From Streptococcus ruminicola (GTDB lineage Bacteria; Bacillota; Bacilli; Lactobacillales; Streptococcaceae), in the NCBI RefSeq assembly GCF_011387195.1, contig NZ_CP046919.1, positions 682,001-746,000 on the forward strand: a stretch of DNA of 64,000 bases, in the 5' to 3' direction. Shown piece by piece: positions 7,756 to 18,916 of this stretch. Position numbers and translations under genes: made by a program. The notes under the pieces are model-generated. The model was not told the DNA's origin and searched no databases. It was given only the letters and a program-made list of their open reading frames with translations. The number at the start of each line of letters is the position of its first letter. Positions within the stretch are counted from its first letter, which is position 1.

Positions 7756-8571
7756 TTACTTTCTTCTCTTTTGCGCTTTCTTTTTAGCACGACGAATCTT
7801 AGCCGCATGTTCTTTTTCAGCACGTTCCTTAGCTTCACGTTCTGCAATAATCTTAAATGGATTATTTAACAAAAGGATTTGGAACACTTGGAAGGCATTC
7901 GATACTGTCCAGTAAAGCACAACCCCTGACGCCAAACGGAAACCAAAGAAGAAGATAATGATTGGCATCACGTAGGTCATAAGCGTCATCGCGAAGTTTT
8001 TCTCACGCGCAGCTTTATTAGTCAACCAAGTTGAAAGGAATGTAAATAGAGCTGCTAAAACAGGCAAGATATAATATGGATCTGGTTGTGACAATTCAAT
8101 CCACAAGAAAGTACCTGTTTTCAAGAAAGCAACACGAGTCAATGCTTGGTACAAAGCCATCAAAATTGGCAATTGCACAACCAATGGAAGCATTGTCGCA
8201 TATGGGTTAACACCATATTCTTTATAAAGTGCTTGGCTTTCTTCAGTCAATTTCATGCGGCTGTCTGTATCACGGCCAGGATATTTTTCTTGTAATTTTT
8301 TAAGCTCTGGCTGCAAATCTTGCATCTTTTGACCTGATTTGATTTGCATGTTGTAAAGTGGCATCATAATGGCACGAATGATGATAGTAAAGAGAACAAT
8401 CCCCACACCAATACGACCATTAATTGAAAGCCATTGAATAGCTTTGGCAAAGAAGTAAACAATTTGTTCCCAACCGTTAGTTGATGAAGCGGTTACTTCG
8501 CTGCGCCCACAAGCAGCCAAAAGCATTAAAGTAAGACTACTTAATCCTAATAATTTAATCTTTCTTTTCAC
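7756..8571 (-). CDS. yidC: Membrane protein insertase YidC (lipoprotein form)
   Basis: 271 residues from the GTG at 8571 (SD AGGAAGG, 8 nt upstream). A lipoprotein signal (LLAACG) is followed by five membrane segments typical of Gram-positive YidC/OxaA; the conserved core ([17 protein letters not shown]) and a basic tail ([15 protein letters not shown]) are present. It inserts membrane proteins with or without SecYEG. Streptococci have two paralogues; the position after rnpA marks this as YidC1. The start overlaps the end of rnpA, giving translational coupling. Confidence 0.93.
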   Translation of the reverse strand: MKRKIKLLGLSSLTLMLLAACGRSEVTASSTNGWEQIVYFFAKAIQWLSINGRIGVGIVLFTIIIRAIMMPLYNMQIKSGQKMQDLQPELKKLQEKYPGRDTDSRMKLTEESQALYKEYGVNPYATMLPLVVQLPILMALYQALTRVAFLKTGTFLWIELSQPDPYYILPVLAALFTFLSTWLTNKAAREKNFAMTLMTYVMPIIIFFFGFRLASGVVLYWTVSNAFQVFQILLLNNPFKIIAEREAKERAEKEHAAKIRRAKKKAQKRRK

Positions 8572-8914
8572 TATTGAGACCTTCCTGATATAAATTAGCA
8601 AGTTTTAACACATGCAATAAATTTTTCTTCACTTCATGGTAATCAAGTTCCTCGACACCTTTACGCGCAATGATGACAAAGTCCTGATTAAGCAAATTTG
8701 GTGATAATTCCATGATAACGTGACGAATTTTTCGCTTAATGCTATTGCGAGTGACCGCGTTACCAAGTTTTTTGCTCACAGAAAGCCCTACTCGATAGTG
8801 GCTCTGATTTTTTTCTAAATGATAAAGGACAAATTTTCGGTTAGCAACACTTGTACCTTTGCTAAAAATCGCCTGAAAATCTTTGTCACTTTTGACACGA
8901 TAGGTTTTCTTCAA
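8555..8914 (-). CDS. rnpA: Ribonuclease P protein component
   Basis: 119 residues with the RNase P protein signature [14 protein letters not shown] (about 68-81) and the N-terminal [16 protein letters not shown]. It binds the catalytic RNase P RNA for 5' maturation of tRNA. First gene of the rnpA-yidC-jag unit; its last 17 nt overlap the start of yidC. The RNase P RNA gene is not in the window. Confidence 0.97.
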   Translation of the reverse strand: MKKTYRVKSDKDFQAIFSKGTSVANRKFVLYHLEKNQSHYRVGLSVSKKLGNAVTRNSIKRKIRHVIMELSPNLLNQDFVIIARKGVEELDYHEVKKNLLHVLKLANLYQEGLNSEKKD

Positions 8915-8958
8915 CGTACGACTCCATTCTAAATTATTTTTATTATACCATAAAATTC

Positions 8959-8991
8959 AAAAAAGCCCTAACCTCTAAGGAGTTTGGGCTC
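8959..8991 (-). terminator. Terminator of argH
   Basis: AGCCC(A)AACTCC and GGAGGTTAGGGCT arms on the minus strand, followed by a run of six T, about 60 nt after the argH stop. Confidence 0.8.
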
Positions 8992-9054
8992 ATTATCTTT
9001 AAAATATTTTTATTGGAAAATACGCTTAAAAATCTTGAAAAGCCTAAGTGTCTA

Positions 9055-10449
9055 TTAATCTAAGTTTTGCAAGGTTTCATTGGCTAAAGCGATTTGCCAT
9101 TTCACTTGGTCAAAACCAGTTCCACCAAGAGAATGACGACGTTCAACTGCCGTGTGAGATTTGAGAGTTTCATAGATGTCTTCTTCAATCAAATCAGAAA
9201 TTTCTTGGTAACGTTCAAATGGCACATCTTGCAAATAATAACCAGCTTTCGTGCATTCGAGGACTAATTTACCTACAATTTCGTGAGCTTGACGAAAAGG
9301 AAGCCCCTTGCTAGCAAGATAGTCAGCCAACTCAGTCGCATTTGAGAAGTCTTTTTCAGTTGATTCAGCCATGTGTTCCTTATTGACCGTCATTGTTTTG
9401 AGCATTCCTGCCAAAATATCAATGGCTACCGTGATGGTTTCAACAGTGTCAAACATTCCTTCTTTATCTTCTTGCAAATCTTTATTGTAAGCCAAAGGCA
9501 AAGATTTCATGACTGTCAAAAGACCAAAGAGATTGCCATAGACACGACCTGATTTTCCACGAATTAATTCTGCCATATCAGGATTTTTCTTTTGTGGCAT
9601 GATAGATGACCCTGTTGAGAACGTATCAGAAAGTGTCACAAACTTAAATTCATTTGAGCACCAGCTGATGATTTCTTCACAGATACGGCTCATGTGCATC
9701 ATCAAAATAGAACTGTTTGACAAAAATTCTAGAATAAAATCACGGTCAGACACCGCATCAAGAGAGTTGCTGTATGGTTTAGCAAAGCCCATGAGTTCTG
9801 CTGTCATCTCACGATCGATTGGGAAAGTTGTTCCAGCAAGAGCAGCTGCGCCAAGTGGTGACATATCAGCATGCTTGATGTTAAATTCAAAACGTTCACT
9901 ATCACGCGTAAACATGTTATAGTAAGCCATCAAGTGATGTCCAAATGAAATAGGTTGAGCATGTTGTAAATGCGTATAACCTGGCATGATAGTGTAGACA
10001 TGTTCATCAGCCAAATGCACCAAAGTTTTACGCAAGTTCGTAAGCTTTTCAATCACTTCATCAAGTTTGGCTTTCAAATACAAGTGCATATCTGTTGCCA
10101 CTTGGTCATTACGTGAACGAGCTGTGTGTAATTTACCAGCTACAGGACCAATTTTTGCTGTCAAAAGACTTTCCATATTCATGTGAATGTCTTCGTTTGA
10201 CACATCAAATTCAATTTTTCCTGCCTTGTATTCTTCAAGCAATTCTTCAAGACCAGCTTTGATTTGATTGGCTTCATCTTTTGTGATAATACCTGTTTCA
10301 CCAAGCATGGTCACATGTGCAATTGAGCCTTTCAAGTCAAACTCTGCCATTTTTTGGTCAAAAGAAATGGATGCTCCAAATTCTTCAACCCATTTTTCAA
10401 GACTAGCTTCAAAACGCCCGCCCCATAATTTATGATTTTCTGTTGTCAT
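9055..10449 (-). CDS. argH: Argininosuccinate lyase
   Basis: 464 residues from ATG 10449 ([13 protein letters not shown]); a TTG eight codons upstream is less likely to start it. It cleaves argininosuccinate to arginine and fumarate, the last step of arginine synthesis. The superfamily signature [12 protein letters not shown] lies near residue 280, and the catalytic loop is complete; length is normal. It follows argG with an unusually long spacer of about 350 nt that holds several hairpins. No strong SD precedes the ATG, so translation may depend on that spacer. Confidence 0.95.
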   Translation of the reverse strand: MTTENHKLWGGRFEASLEKWVEEFGASISFDQKMAEFDLKGSIAHVTMLGETGIITKDEANQIKAGLEELLEEYKAGKIEFDVSNEDIHMNMESLLTAKIGPVAGKLHTARSRNDQVATDMHLYLKAKLDEVIEKLTNLRKTLVHLADEHVYTIMPGYTHLQHAQPISFGHHLMAYYNMFTRDSERFEFNIKHADMSPLGAAALAGTTFPIDREMTAELMGFAKPYSNSLDAVSDRDFILEFLSNSSILMMHMSRICEEIISWCSNEFKFVTLSDTFSTGSSIMPQKKNPDMAELIRGKSGRVYGNLFGLLTVMKSLPLAYNKDLQEDKEGMFDTVETITVAIDILAGMLKTMTVNKEHMAESTEKDFSNATELADYLASKGLPFRQAHEIVGKLVLECTKAGYYLQDVPFERYQEISDLIEEDIYETLKSHTAVERRHSLGGTGFDQVKWQIALANETLQNLD

Positions 10450-10477
10450 AACACTGATACAATGAACCACCAAAGCT

Positions 10478-10798
10478 GGCGTTCAAAGCCTTTCTCTTTT
10501 CTTATTTCAATTAACAAATAAGTCCTAGGAGCTACCAAGGACTTATGATGTGATGCCTCACGGGGCGAATGTCTTAAATGATTCTCACAGGATATCATTA
10601 TTTAAGCTCGATGCCACTCTCTGTTGACATTAACGAGGGTTTGGTAAGTTATAAGAAAAGAGTCTCAGATGGGGCTCCCTGTCCCCTTTTATCTGAAATT
10701 TCCTTTTCTTTTTATACTTTTATTGTTTATTTGGCTGTGACTTGTTCACGCCCATGTTTTTCTTTTCTTTTTCATAATCGACTGCTTAAGCAGATGAT
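10478..10798 (-). promoter_or_regulatory. Structured spacer between argG and argH
   Basis: No credible gene. On the minus strand four hairpins can be drawn in order: TCAGAT/ATCTGA enclosing GGGG/CCCC (about 10694-10663), CTTAAAT/ATTTAAG with a bulge (about 10607-10574), GTGA/TCAC around GGCA (about 10561-10550) and ATAAGTCC/GGACTTAT (10546-10518). The first is followed by a T-rich stretch and may be a terminator or attenuator for argG; the last is followed by TTTGTT. Function unknown; no T-box or known riboswitch motif was recognised. Confidence 0.45.
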
Positions 10799-11989
10799 TT
10801 ATTTATTGTTAACTTGTGAGTTAACTTGAGTTGGTAGTCCCCAAAGTTTGATGAAGCCTACGGCTGCATCTTGGTCGAAGCTATCAGCTGATGTGTATGT
10901 TGCCAAGTTTTCATCGTAAAGTGAATTTGGTGATTTACGAGCAACAACTTTTGCTGAACCTTTGTACAATTTGACTTTTGCAGTACCATTAACCACTTTT
11001 TGTGTTTCTTTGATGTAGGCAATGATAGCTTTTGTTGCTGGGCTGAACCACAAAGCATTGTAGATAAGGTTTGACAATTCATTTTCAAGAATTGGTTTGA
11101 AATGAGATACTTCACGAACAAGTGTGATATCTTCGATTTCTTTGTGAGCTGTCAAAAGAGTAATCGCACCTGGGCATTCGTAAATTTCACGTGATTTGAT
11201 ACCAACCAAACGATTTTCAACGTGGTCGATACGACCAATACCGTGTTTGCCAGCGATAGCATTCACTTCTTGGATAAGGTCAGCTAGTTTCATTTCTTTG
11301 CCATTAAGGGCAACTGGTTTACCAGCTTTGAATTCGATATCGATGAATTCTGGTGTATCAGGAGCTTCTTCTGGAGAATTTGTGATACCAAAAGCATCTT
11401 CTGGAGCTTGGTTCCATGGATTTTCAAGAACACCACATTCGTTAGCACGACCCCAAAGGTTTTGGTCAACTGAATATGGATTGTCAAGGTCAGCAGGAAC
11501 TGGAACACCATTTGCTTTAGCGTATTCGATTTCTTCTTCACGAGACCATTTCCATTCACGAACTGGAGCGATAACTTTCAATTCTGGGTCAAGCGCAGCG
11601 ATTGCCACTTCAAAACGAACTTGGTCATTCCCTTTACCAGTACAACCGTGAGCGATTGTTGTCGCACCTGTTTTATGAGCAATTTCAACTAATTTTTTAG
11701 AAATGACTGGACGGCTAAGCGCTGATACCAATGGGTATTTTTGTTCGTAGTAAGCGTGAGCTTGAAGAGCTGGAAGCACATATTCTTCAGCGAATTCATC
11801 TTTAACGTCAAGGACGTAAGATTCAACTGCACCAACTTTAAGAGCTTTATCATGAATAAAATCAAGGTCTTTACCTTCGCCGACGTCCATACAAACGGCA
11901 ACGACATCATAATCTTTCATGAGCCAAGTAATGGCAACTGAAGTATCAAGACCACCAGAGTACGCAAGGATAACTTTTTCTTTTGACAT
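10799..11989 (-). CDS. argG: Argininosuccinate synthase
   Basis: 396 residues, normal length. It joins citrulline and aspartate with ATP to give argininosuccinate. The PP-loop AYSGGLDTS at residues 9-17 and the conserved ECPGAITLL and [14 protein letters not shown] segments are visible. Its promoter has near-consensus -35 and -10 boxes overlapped by an ARG-box-like palindrome, so repression by ArgR/AhrC-type regulators is expected. argH follows on the same strand after the structured spacer. Confidence 0.97.
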   Translation of the reverse strand: MSKEKVILAYSGGLDTSVAITWLMKDYDVVAVCMDVGEGKDLDFIHDKALKVGAVESYVLDVKDEFAEEYVLPALQAHAYYEQKYPLVSALSRPVISKKLVEIAHKTGATTIAHGCTGKGNDQVRFEVAIAALDPELKVIAPVREWKWSREEEIEYAKANGVPVPADLDNPYSVDQNLWGRANECGVLENPWNQAPEDAFGITNSPEEAPDTPEFIDIEFKAGKPVALNGKEMKLADLIQEVNAIAGKHGIGRIDHVENRLVGIKSREIYECPGAITLLTAHKEIEDITLVREVSHFKPILENELSNLIYNALWFSPATKAIIAYIKETQKVVNGTAKVKLYKGSAKVVARKSPNSLYDENLATYTSADSFDQDAAVGFIKLWGLPTQVNSQVNNK

Positions 11990-12031
11990 AGGAATACTCT
12001 CTTTTCTTATTTTGTGTTTTTATCAACTCTA

Positions 12032-12068
12032 TATGCATAATTATACACACACCAAATATCCTTGTCAA
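12032..12068 (-). promoter_or_regulatory. argG promoter with ArgR-like box
   Basis: Minus strand TTGACA (12068-12063), 17-nt spacer, TATAAT (12045-12040). The -10 is embedded in TATGCATAATTATACA, which resembles the TATGAATAAAAATTCA-type ARG box. A second AT-rich candidate (AATATTCA) lies near 12140. Confidence 0.75.
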
Positions 12069-12160
12069 GAATTTTTTGAATATTTTTTCAAAAAACTTGC
12101 GGTTTTTATGGTTTTATAACAAATATACAGTATATATACAAATATTCAATGGTTTTATGC

Positions 12161-12189
12161 AAAAAAATAAACCTATAAATAGGTTTATT
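12161..12189 (-). terminator. Terminator of the opp operon
   Basis: AATAAACCTAT and ATAGGTTTATT arms around AA, followed by seven T on the minus strand; it overlaps the oppF stop codon. Confidence 0.85.
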
Positions 12190-13117
12190 ATTTATTTAGT
12201 CGTTTTTGGTAGTCAGATAATTCAACTTTATTTGCCCAGACAAAATGATTTGGGCGAATTTCCACCATCTCAGGTTTATCTGTTGAGTAATCGTGTTGAC
12301 TTGGATCATACACAATTAATTCTTTTTGGCGTTCAAGAATAGGATCTGGAATTGGAACCGCTGAAAGTAATGAACGTGTATAAGGATGGATTGGGTTATT
12401 AAATAGCTCTTCTGTCTCCGCTACTTCAACAATAACACCTTTATGGATAACCGCAATACGATCTGAAATAAAACGAACTACAGACAGATCATGTGCGATA
12501 AAGAGATAAGTTAAGCCTTTTTCCCTCTGGATGCGTTTCAAAAGATTTAATACTTGAGCACGCACTGAGACATCTAAAGCTGAGATTGGTTCATCTGCAA
12601 TGATAAATTCAGGATCCATGACCAAAGCACGCGCAATTCCAATACGCTGACGTTGTCCCCCTGAAAATTCATGTGGATAACGTGTCAAATGCTCTGGCAA
12701 TAATCCTACCTCAGTCATCATCTCTGCTACTTTACGTTTTCGATCAGCATCATCTTCAAAATGATAAAAATTATATAAGCCCTCCGAAATAATATAATCA
12801 ACGGTTGCTCGCTCATTTAAACTAGCTGCTGGATCTTGGAAAATCATTTGAATTTTGGAAATCAAATCATTATGTTCAGCAGATGTTTTTTTACCGTTAA
12901 TACGTTTACCAGCATATAAAATGTCGCCATTACTTGTCTCATTCAATCCGATGATAGCACGACCGATGGTTGTTTTCCCCGAACCTGATTCACCAACTAA
13001 TGAGAAAGTCTCACCTTTATTGATGAAAAAATTTGCATTTTTAACCGCAACAAATTTCTTTTTTCCTTCACCAAAGGAAATTTCCAAATTTTTTACTTCA
13101 ACTAATTTTTCAGTCAT
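12188..13117 (-). CDS. oppF: Oligopeptide ABC transporter ATP-binding protein OppF/AmiF
   Basis: 309 residues. Walker A GESGSGKT (about 42-49), signature [15 protein letters not shown] and Walker [13 protein letters not shown] are intact, and the C-terminal Opp/Dpp extension (VPIPDP...) is present. It energises peptide import together with OppD. Last gene of oppABCDF; its start overlaps oppD by 8 nt. Streptococcal Opp/Ami systems feed on peptides and also import signalling peptides. Confidence 0.95.
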   Translation of the reverse strand: MTEKLVEVKNLEISFGEGKKKFVAVKNANFFINKGETFSLVGESGSGKTTIGRAIIGLNETSNGDILYAGKRINGKKTSAEHNDLISKIQMIFQDPAASLNERATVDYIISEGLYNFYHFEDDADRKRKVAEMMTEVGLLPEHLTRYPHEFSGGQRQRIGIARALVMDPEFIIADEPISALDVSVRAQVLNLLKRIQREKGLTYLFIAHDLSVVRFISDRIAVIHKGVIVEVAETEELFNNPIHPYTRSLLSAVPIPDPILERQKELIVYDPSQHDYSTDKPEMVEIRPNHFVWANKVELSDYQKRLNK

Positions 13118-14177
13118 TTCCTTCCTCCAAGTTAATCATTTTTCGAGAAATCTTTTGATGTAGATTTTGAATGACCTCTGGTTTTTCAACCTTCGGTGCA
13201 TCTGGATGAAGTAACCATGTTTTTGCCCAGTGAGTTTCGGTTACAGGAAATTTAGGAACATCCTCTTCAAAATCAATTTTCATTGCATAGCGAGAACGAG
13301 GAGCAAAAGCGTCACCTTTAATAGGTGTATACAATGAAGGCGGTGTCCCTGGAATCGAAAAGAGAACACCATTGTCATCAGCCAATTGAGGAAGGCTTGA
13401 TAATAAACTCCAAGTATAGGGATGTTTAGGATCATAAAAAATCTCTTCAACTGTTCCATACTCAACAATATCACCCGCATACATGACAGCTACCTTATCA
13501 GCAATACTTGCAACCACACCTAAATCGTGTGTGATAAAAATAGTTGTGAAATTATATTCTCTTTGCAACTCCTTTAAAAGATTAATAATTTGAGCCTGAA
13601 TTGTTACATCAAGGGCGGTCGTAGGCTCGTCACAAATCAAGATATCTGGCTTACAAGCCAAAGCAATCGCAATGACAATACGTTGACGCATCCCACCTGA
13701 ATACTGAAATGGATATTCATTAAAACGTTTCTTTGCTTCAGGAATGCCTACTTTTTTCATATAATCAATTGCTAGTTCCTTAGCTTCACTCTTACTTGCT
13801 CCTTGATGTTTGATAATAGCTTCTGTAATTTGGCTACCAATCGTTTGAATTGGATCAAGACTCGTCATTGGATCTTGGAAAATTGTCGCAATCTTACCAC
13901 CACGAATTTTTCCCCATTCTGAATTTGACTTAATTTTTGTTAAATCTTGACCGCGATAATTAATAGAGCCCTTAGCGATACGTCCATTTGATTCCAACAT
14001 TCCTGTGAATGTTTTCGTTAGGACTGATTTTCCACTACCAGACTCACCTACAACAGCAAGAACTTCACCTTCATAAAGATCAATTGAAATATTACGAATA
14101 GCTGTTAAAATACGATCTCGAACTTCAAATTCAACAACCATATCTCGAACACTTAAAACTTTATTTTTATCAGTCAT
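13110..14177 (-). CDS. oppD: Oligopeptide ABC transporter ATP-binding protein OppD/AmiE
   Basis: 355 residues with Walker A GESGSGKS, signature [15 protein letters not shown], Walker [13 protein letters not shown] and the C-terminal Opp extension containing the [19 protein letters not shown] region typical of AmiE. ATG at 14177 has SD AGGAG and lies 8 nt after oppC. Works as a heterodimer with OppF on the cytoplasmic face of OppBC. Confidence 0.95.
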   Translation of the reverse strand: MTDKNKVLSVRDMVVEFEVRDRILTAIRNISIDLYEGEVLAVVGESGSGKSVLTKTFTGMLESNGRIAKGSINYRGQDLTKIKSNSEWGKIRGGKIATIFQDPMTSLDPIQTIGSQITEAIIKHQGASKSEAKELAIDYMKKVGIPEAKKRFNEYPFQYSGGMRQRIVIAIALACKPDILICDEPTTALDVTIQAQIINLLKELQREYNFTTIFITHDLGVVASIADKVAVMYAGDIVEYGTVEEIFYDPKHPYTWSLLSSLPQLADDNGVLFSIPGTPPSLYTPIKGDAFAPRSRYAMKIDFEEDVPKFPVTETHWAKTWLLHPDAPKVEKPEVIQNLHQKISRKMINLEEGND

Positions 14178-14185
14178 ACTTACTC

Positions 14186-15112
14186 CTATCTATGTGTACG
14201 TGGATCGCTAGCATCAGCAAGATTTTGCCCAACAATATAGAGAGGAAGCGATACTAAAATGAGCGTTGCTAATGGAATCCAGAAAAGATAAGCATTTGTT
14301 GTCAAATTAGAAGAATAATTTGAAATCAAACGGCCTAGACTTGGTTCAGTGACTGGAAGTCCAATACCAAAAGCAGATAGGAAGGCTTCATATGAAATGT
14401 ATGATGGCAACATCTGAGAAACCATAGTAACAATAACAGAGACTAATTGGGGTAAAAGGTTTTTGGTCGCAATTTTTATAGTTGGTGTTCCTAAAGTACG
14501 ACTAGCAAGATTGTATTCCAAATCACGATAACGCATCACTTGAACACGAATAGAGTAAGCAATACCAACCCAACCTGTAATACAAAATGCCAAAATCAAA
14601 TTCCAAAATCCTGAACCTAGAGAATACGTTAAAATCATAACGATTAAGATAAATGGAAGATTTGAAATAACGTTATAAATTTCAATCATGATTTTATCGA
14701 CTGCTTTAGAAATCCCCCAAAGTAGTCCTACTACAAGCCCAATAACCATATTAATAATAGTAGCAATAACCGAAATCAATATAGAATTTCTAGCGCCGTA
14801 CCAAACACCATCAAACAGCGACTGACCATTCTTATCCGTACCAAACCAGTACTGACTATTTGGCCAAACATAGCGTTTTGAAAAATCGTTAATATCACTG
14901 ACATCATTGAAATCAAAATTTGAAAACATTGGATAGATAAAACTCATCAGAAGAATAGCAATTAGCAAAATAAGCATTGCTATTGTCGACTTTTTAGAAA
15001 AGAATTGTCTAAAAACTGATTTCCAATATGAATAAGTCGGTGTATCAATAACTTCAGAGGCACTACTATCTAACTCAACAAATTCAAATTTACTTTTGTC
15101 TATATTAGTCAT
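14186..15112 (-). CDS. oppC: Oligopeptide ABC transporter permease OppC/AmiD
   Basis: 308 residues. An N-terminal cytoplasmic arm and membrane helix (about 40-62), an extracellular stretch containing [22 protein letters not shown], then five helices of the binding-protein-dependent transport fold. The ATG at 15112 shares its A with the oppB stop (TGATG), so the two are translationally coupled; a GTG one codon upstream is the alternative start. Pairs with OppB to form the channel. Confidence 0.94.
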   Translation of the reverse strand: MTNIDKSKFEFVELDSSASEVIDTPTYSYWKSVFRQFFSKKSTIAMLILLIAILLMSFIYPMFSNFDFNDVSDINDFSKRYVWPNSQYWFGTDKNGQSLFDGVWYGARNSILISVIATIINMVIGLVVGLLWGISKAVDKIMIEIYNVISNLPFILIVMILTYSLGSGFWNLILAFCITGWVGIAYSIRVQVMRYRDLEYNLASRTLGTPTIKIATKNLLPQLVSVIVTMVSQMLPSYISYEAFLSAFGIGLPVTEPSLGRLISNYSSNLTTNAYLFWIPLATLILVSLPLYIVGQNLADASDPRTHR

Positions 15113-16611
15113 CACTTACCTCCTTTTGATGATAGTTTTATACGTGGGTCAAGAACAGTCATCAAAATATCTCCTACAAGAAGTGCAAAAATTGCTAAGA
15201 CCGCAAAAATAAATACTAAGCCGATAACCATTGTATTATTAGCAGAAGCAATAGCATCAATCAACATTTTCCCCATACCTGGAAAAGCAAAAATTTTCTC
15301 AGTCAGAGTTGCCCCAGCAATAGTTCCCACGATTGCTCCAGGAATGCCATTCACAATTGGAACCATAGCATGTTTAAACAAATGATCTTGACAGATTTCT
15401 GTTTCAGACAAACCTTTTGCACGCGCAAATCGAACAAAATCACTACCTTGCAAATCCACTAAATAGCGACGGAACCAAACTACAATACCTGGTGTACTCA
15501 AAATTCCCAAAATGATAGCAGGCATTACGTAAGAACGTATATCTCCAGCACCTAATAATGGAAATGTATCTGGTAGACCAAACACATTAGCACCAATAAA
15601 ACGAATCACGTAAATAGTAGCAATACTTGGCATAGCCAGCATGAAAGTGACAGTTGCTGTTGAAAAGCGGTCAAAAATACCATCTTTATAACGTGCCATT
15701 AAAAGACCTATTGGCAAACCAAGAGCATAGGCAATTAAAATTCCGACAATACCTGCTTTCAATGAATTTGAAATCATTGAAGGTTCGGTGTAATTATTTT
15801 GAGTGGCAGTGTAGGCATCACCCTTACCATAATTTGCAATATCACGAGCATCAGCCTTACTTGGTGATTTATATGAACGCGTATAAATATCAACTGATGA
15901 TACTTTAGTTACTCCTGTTGGGAATGTCACTTCTTGTGCTAAAGTTTTCCCTTGGCCCTGAGTGATAACCTGTAATACAGGAATATTAGCAAAGCTTGGA
16001 TATGAAATACCTAAATTGAAAGTAATAATATTTTGATGAATAAATGGGAACTTGCTATTAAAATAAATGAGATATTTATGCTGTGTCCCTGATCCAACAA
16101 GCGCTGGTCCAACGGCGGGATCATTTTCAAAACGTACATAGCGCTCTAATTTTGGATTTTCTGGATCATTAATTTTCCACGGATGATCAATCACAATCAA
16201 ATTAGAATAAAATTTCCAAAGGCGTTCATAAATTGGAATTTCACGTGTTGCAAAATATTTTCCAGAATCAAATTTTTCTAACTTCCATTTGCCAGAAATA
16301 GAATCAAGATAGTTTTGATACAATTGCTTATCAGCTACTGTTCCCTTGTCAGTCACCGATTTATCGATTTTTTTGCTACCATTTACAAGTTCTTTAGTAT
16401 TAAGGTAGTCGATATAACCCATGCGCTCATAAACAGTGTTCTCATAGTCAACTTTTTTATCATGTGTGACAGCGATTTTGGTGTAATTAGGGTCTTGCTT
16501 GAAAATTAGTTTTCGTGGAACAAGCGAAAACACAATCGCATATGATAATGTTGTCACCAAGAATATAGAAACTAAGGATCTTAATATTCGATTAAAAACA
16601 TATTTTTTCAT
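15112..16611 (-). CDS. oppB: Oligopeptide ABC transporter permease OppB/AmiC
   Basis: 499 residues from [14 protein letters not shown] (SD GAGGA). It has an N-terminal helix, a large extracellular insertion of roughly 230 residues, then the usual permease core with the EAA-type loop ([24 protein letters not shown]). This length is normal for streptococcal AmiC, which is longer than enteric OppB. Second gene of the operon, 60 nt after oppA. Confidence 0.93.
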   Translation of the reverse strand: MKKYVFNRILRSLVSIFLVTTLSYAIVFSLVPRKLIFKQDPNYTKIAVTHDKKVDYENTVYERMGYIDYLNTKELVNGSKKIDKSVTDKGTVADKQLYQNYLDSISGKWKLEKFDSGKYFATREIPIYERLWKFYSNLIVIDHPWKINDPENPKLERYVRFENDPAVGPALVGSGTQHKYLIYFNSKFPFIHQNIITFNLGISYPSFANIPVLQVITQGQGKTLAQEVTFPTGVTKVSSVDIYTRSYKSPSKADARDIANYGKGDAYTATQNNYTEPSMISNSLKAGIVGILIAYALGLPIGLLMARYKDGIFDRFSTATVTFMLAMPSIATIYVIRFIGANVFGLPDTFPLLGAGDIRSYVMPAIILGILSTPGIVVWFRRYLVDLQGSDFVRFARAKGLSETEICQDHLFKHAMVPIVNGIPGAIVGTIAGATLTEKIFAFPGMGKMLIDAIASANNTMVIGLVFIFAVLAIFALLVGDILMTVLDPRIKLSSKGGK

Positions 16612-16671
16612 ACTTTTCCTCAAAAGTTCAAAAGAACTCTCTCCAAAGAGAAAGTCCTTTTGGAACATTCA

Positions 16672-18645
16672 TTATTTTTCTACGTGTTTAGCTAATTCTT
16701 TTGCAGCCTTTTCATTGGCTTTTTCTTTATTATTAAGCCATTTATTACGAGCTTTTTCATATTCTTTAGCTGTTACAGGTTTATCTTGGAGTTTTAGATA
16801 TTTATAAGTTCCACCTTTAATACCAACATATGACCAAGCTCCTGAAAATGGTTTTACTCTTGTCACTTGTGGACGAGCACCATTAGTAACTGTTGGAATA
16901 GCTAATGCACTGTCTATCAACCATGCTTGAGCTTTTGCGTATGTTTCATAACGTTGATCAACCTGATCTGAATCTTTAAGAGCATTTGCTTCATCAAGCA
17001 AGCTTTGATATTGATCAAGACCAGTAGATTTAATCAAGGCGTCATTATCTGAAGAAATACCAAGACGATATGTCATTGCCGCTGTCTTACCTGTACCAAA
17101 GATATCAAGATATGAAGATGGATCAGAATAGTCTGGTGACCAGCCTGAGAAGCCTAGGTCATAGTCATTTTGCTCAGGACTTTCTGCTTGATAAGTTGCT
17201 GATAAGTACTCATCTTCTGTAACTTGTTTAAGGTTAATCACTACATTTTCTTTACCGAGATTAGATTCAACTGACTGTTTTAATGATTGTGCACGTTGTA
17301 CAGAATCGTTGTCAGTTTGAGCAACTGGGAAATCAAGTTGGATTGGGAAGCTGACGCCTTCTGATTCAAGAGCTGATTTGGCTTTAGCAAATTCTGCTTT
17401 TGCTTTATCTGGGTTATACAAACCATCTTGAGCATCTGTAAGGTCGACATCTTTCCACTCATCACCATATGATGCTAGGTCACTTTTAACAACATCACCA
17501 AATTCTTTACCATCAACTTGAACAAATGCTGGTGGTACCAAGCTATTGCGCAATGCTTTATTTTTGGCTTCTTCACCTGCAGTTTGAGCATTCCATGAAC
17601 CACGGTCAAATGCAAATGTCACTGCTTGACGGAAGTCTTTATTGTTCATAGCTTTATTAGAATCAGATAATTGCGCATCTGTTTTATCTGATAAATTATG
17701 CAAAGTACGATTTAAATTGAAGTAAATCATAAATGTTGAAGCATCTTGTTGAGCATAAATAATATTATCACTATATTTCTTTTCTGCTGTTTTATAGCTT
17801 GGAGATGATGGATACAAGGCTGCACTTGTATATGAACCTTCATCAAAATTATTAAAGAGTGAATCTTGGTCTGAACCGTCAAAATAAGTCAACTTAACAT
17901 CATCGATATGGACGTTGTCAGCATCCCAATAATTCGGGTTCTTTTCAAATTCCATTGAAGATTTGGCTGTAATTGATTTTAGTAAGTATGGACCGTTATA
18001 AAGCAATGATTCTGGGTCAGTTTGTTTACCAAAATCATTACCTTTTGATTTTAAGAAGTCCGCATTTACTGGACACATAATACCGTAAGTTAATTTAGAA
18101 TTCCAATATGATTCAGGGGCGTTCAGCGTATATTGGATAGTGTGGTCATCAAGCGCTTTAACACCGACTGTTGAGAAGTCTTTTGTCTTGCCATCAATAT
18201 AATCTTGCAGACCCTTAATTGAATCTTGCACAATATAAAGAGCTTCCGATTTAATATCCGCAGCATGCTTAAGACCTGTAATAAAGTCTTCCGCTTTTAC
18301 ATCTGCATATTCTTCACCGTCAGCAGTATACCATTTGGCATCATCACGAATTGTATAAGTGTAAGTCAAACCATCAGCTGACACTTTCCAATCTTTTGCA
18401 AGTGACGGAATCAAGTCGCCATACTGGTCATTTTCCATCAAACCATCAATAAGATTTGCTGTAATGTTACTTGTACCAGTTTGATTCATCTTAATGTAAT
18501 CAAGTGAAACTGGTTCAGAATTGTAGACATAGTTGTAAGTTGATGTTGCAGAACTTGAAGTTTTACTATTACCACAAGCTGTAAGTACTGATGCAGATAG
18601 TAGCACAACACCAGCACTTAAAATCCATTTTCCTCTTTTATTCAT
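16672..18645 (-). CDS. oppA: Oligopeptide-binding lipoprotein OppA/AmiA
   Basis: 657 residues from MNKRGKWILSAGVV (GGGG SD); a longer reading from 18684 lacks a ribosome site. The signal peptide ends in the lipobox LTACGN, so the protein is anchored on the outer face of the membrane. Family 5 solute-binding protein, with the LIDGLMENDQYGDLIPSLAKDW and YDLGFSGWSPDYSDPSSYLD segments typical of AmiA. It presents peptides to OppBC. First gene of the operon; a CodY-like box lies upstream of the promoter, fitting repression in amino-acid-rich medium. Confidence 0.95.
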   Translation of the reverse strand: MNKRGKWILSAGVVLLSASVLTACGNSKTSSSATSTYNYVYNSEPVSLDYIKMNQTGTSNITANLIDGLMENDQYGDLIPSLAKDWKVSADGLTYTYTIRDDAKWYTADGEEYADVKAEDFITGLKHAADIKSEALYIVQDSIKGLQDYIDGKTKDFSTVGVKALDDHTIQYTLNAPESYWNSKLTYGIMCPVNADFLKSKGNDFGKQTDPESLLYNGPYLLKSITAKSSMEFEKNPNYWDADNVHIDDVKLTYFDGSDQDSLFNNFDEGSYTSAALYPSSPSYKTAEKKYSDNIIYAQQDASTFMIYFNLNRTLHNLSDKTDAQLSDSNKAMNNKDFRQAVTFAFDRGSWNAQTAGEEAKNKALRNSLVPPAFVQVDGKEFGDVVKSDLASYGDEWKDVDLTDAQDGLYNPDKAKAEFAKAKSALESEGVSFPIQLDFPVAQTDNDSVQRAQSLKQSVESNLGKENVVINLKQVTEDEYLSATYQAESPEQNDYDLGFSGWSPDYSDPSSYLDIFGTGKTAAMTYRLGISSDNDALIKSTGLDQYQSLLDEANALKDSDQVDQRYETYAKAQAWLIDSALAIPTVTNGARPQVTRVKPFSGAWSYVGIKGGTYKYLKLQDKPVTAKEYEKARNKWLNNKEKANEKAAKELAKHVEK

Positions 18646-18707
18646 AACGTACCCCTTTTTGGAATATTTAAATTTTTCACACATTTTAATGTGGAACTAT
18701 AACTGCT

Positions 18708-18755
18708 ATTATAACACTAGATTCGTCTGAAATAAACAAAAAATATCAGAAAATT
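18708..18755 (-). promoter_or_regulatory. opp promoter region with CodY-like box
   Basis: TATAAT at 18713-18708; upstream, AATTTTCTGATATTT (18755-18741) matches the CodY consensus AATTTTCWGAAAATT at 13 of 15 positions. A clear -35 at standard spacing was not found. Confidence 0.65.
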
Positions 18756-18872
18756 CTATTTTTTGTTTTAAATTTCTTGAACCATTGATATATCAACGTT
18801 TATAGCTATCATATTTTGTTATAAAAAAAACATTATAACTCGTTATATTCAAAAATTAGAACAATTTTATAC

Positions 18873-18901
18873 AAAAAAACTCCCTAGCAAATGCTAGGGA
18901 G
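18873..18901 (-). terminator. Terminator of the MFS gene
   Basis: CTCCCTAGCA/TGCTAGGGAG arms with a 2-nt loop, followed by GTTTTTTTG on the minus strand. Confidence 0.9.
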
Positions 18902-18916
18902 AATATATTAGCTAAA

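Noticed and set aside
10449..10473. N-terminal extension of argH to 10473
   Set aside because: It would start with TTG without an SD; the conserved start [11 protein letters not shown] begins at 10449.
10578..10829. 83-codon plus-strand frame in the argG-argH spacer
   Set aside because: No SD, runs into argG antisense, and composition is not protein-like; the spacer is better explained by hairpins.
11196..11651. 151-codon open frame antisense to argG
   Set aside because: Shadow of a biased, highly expressed gene; no ribosome site or family signature.
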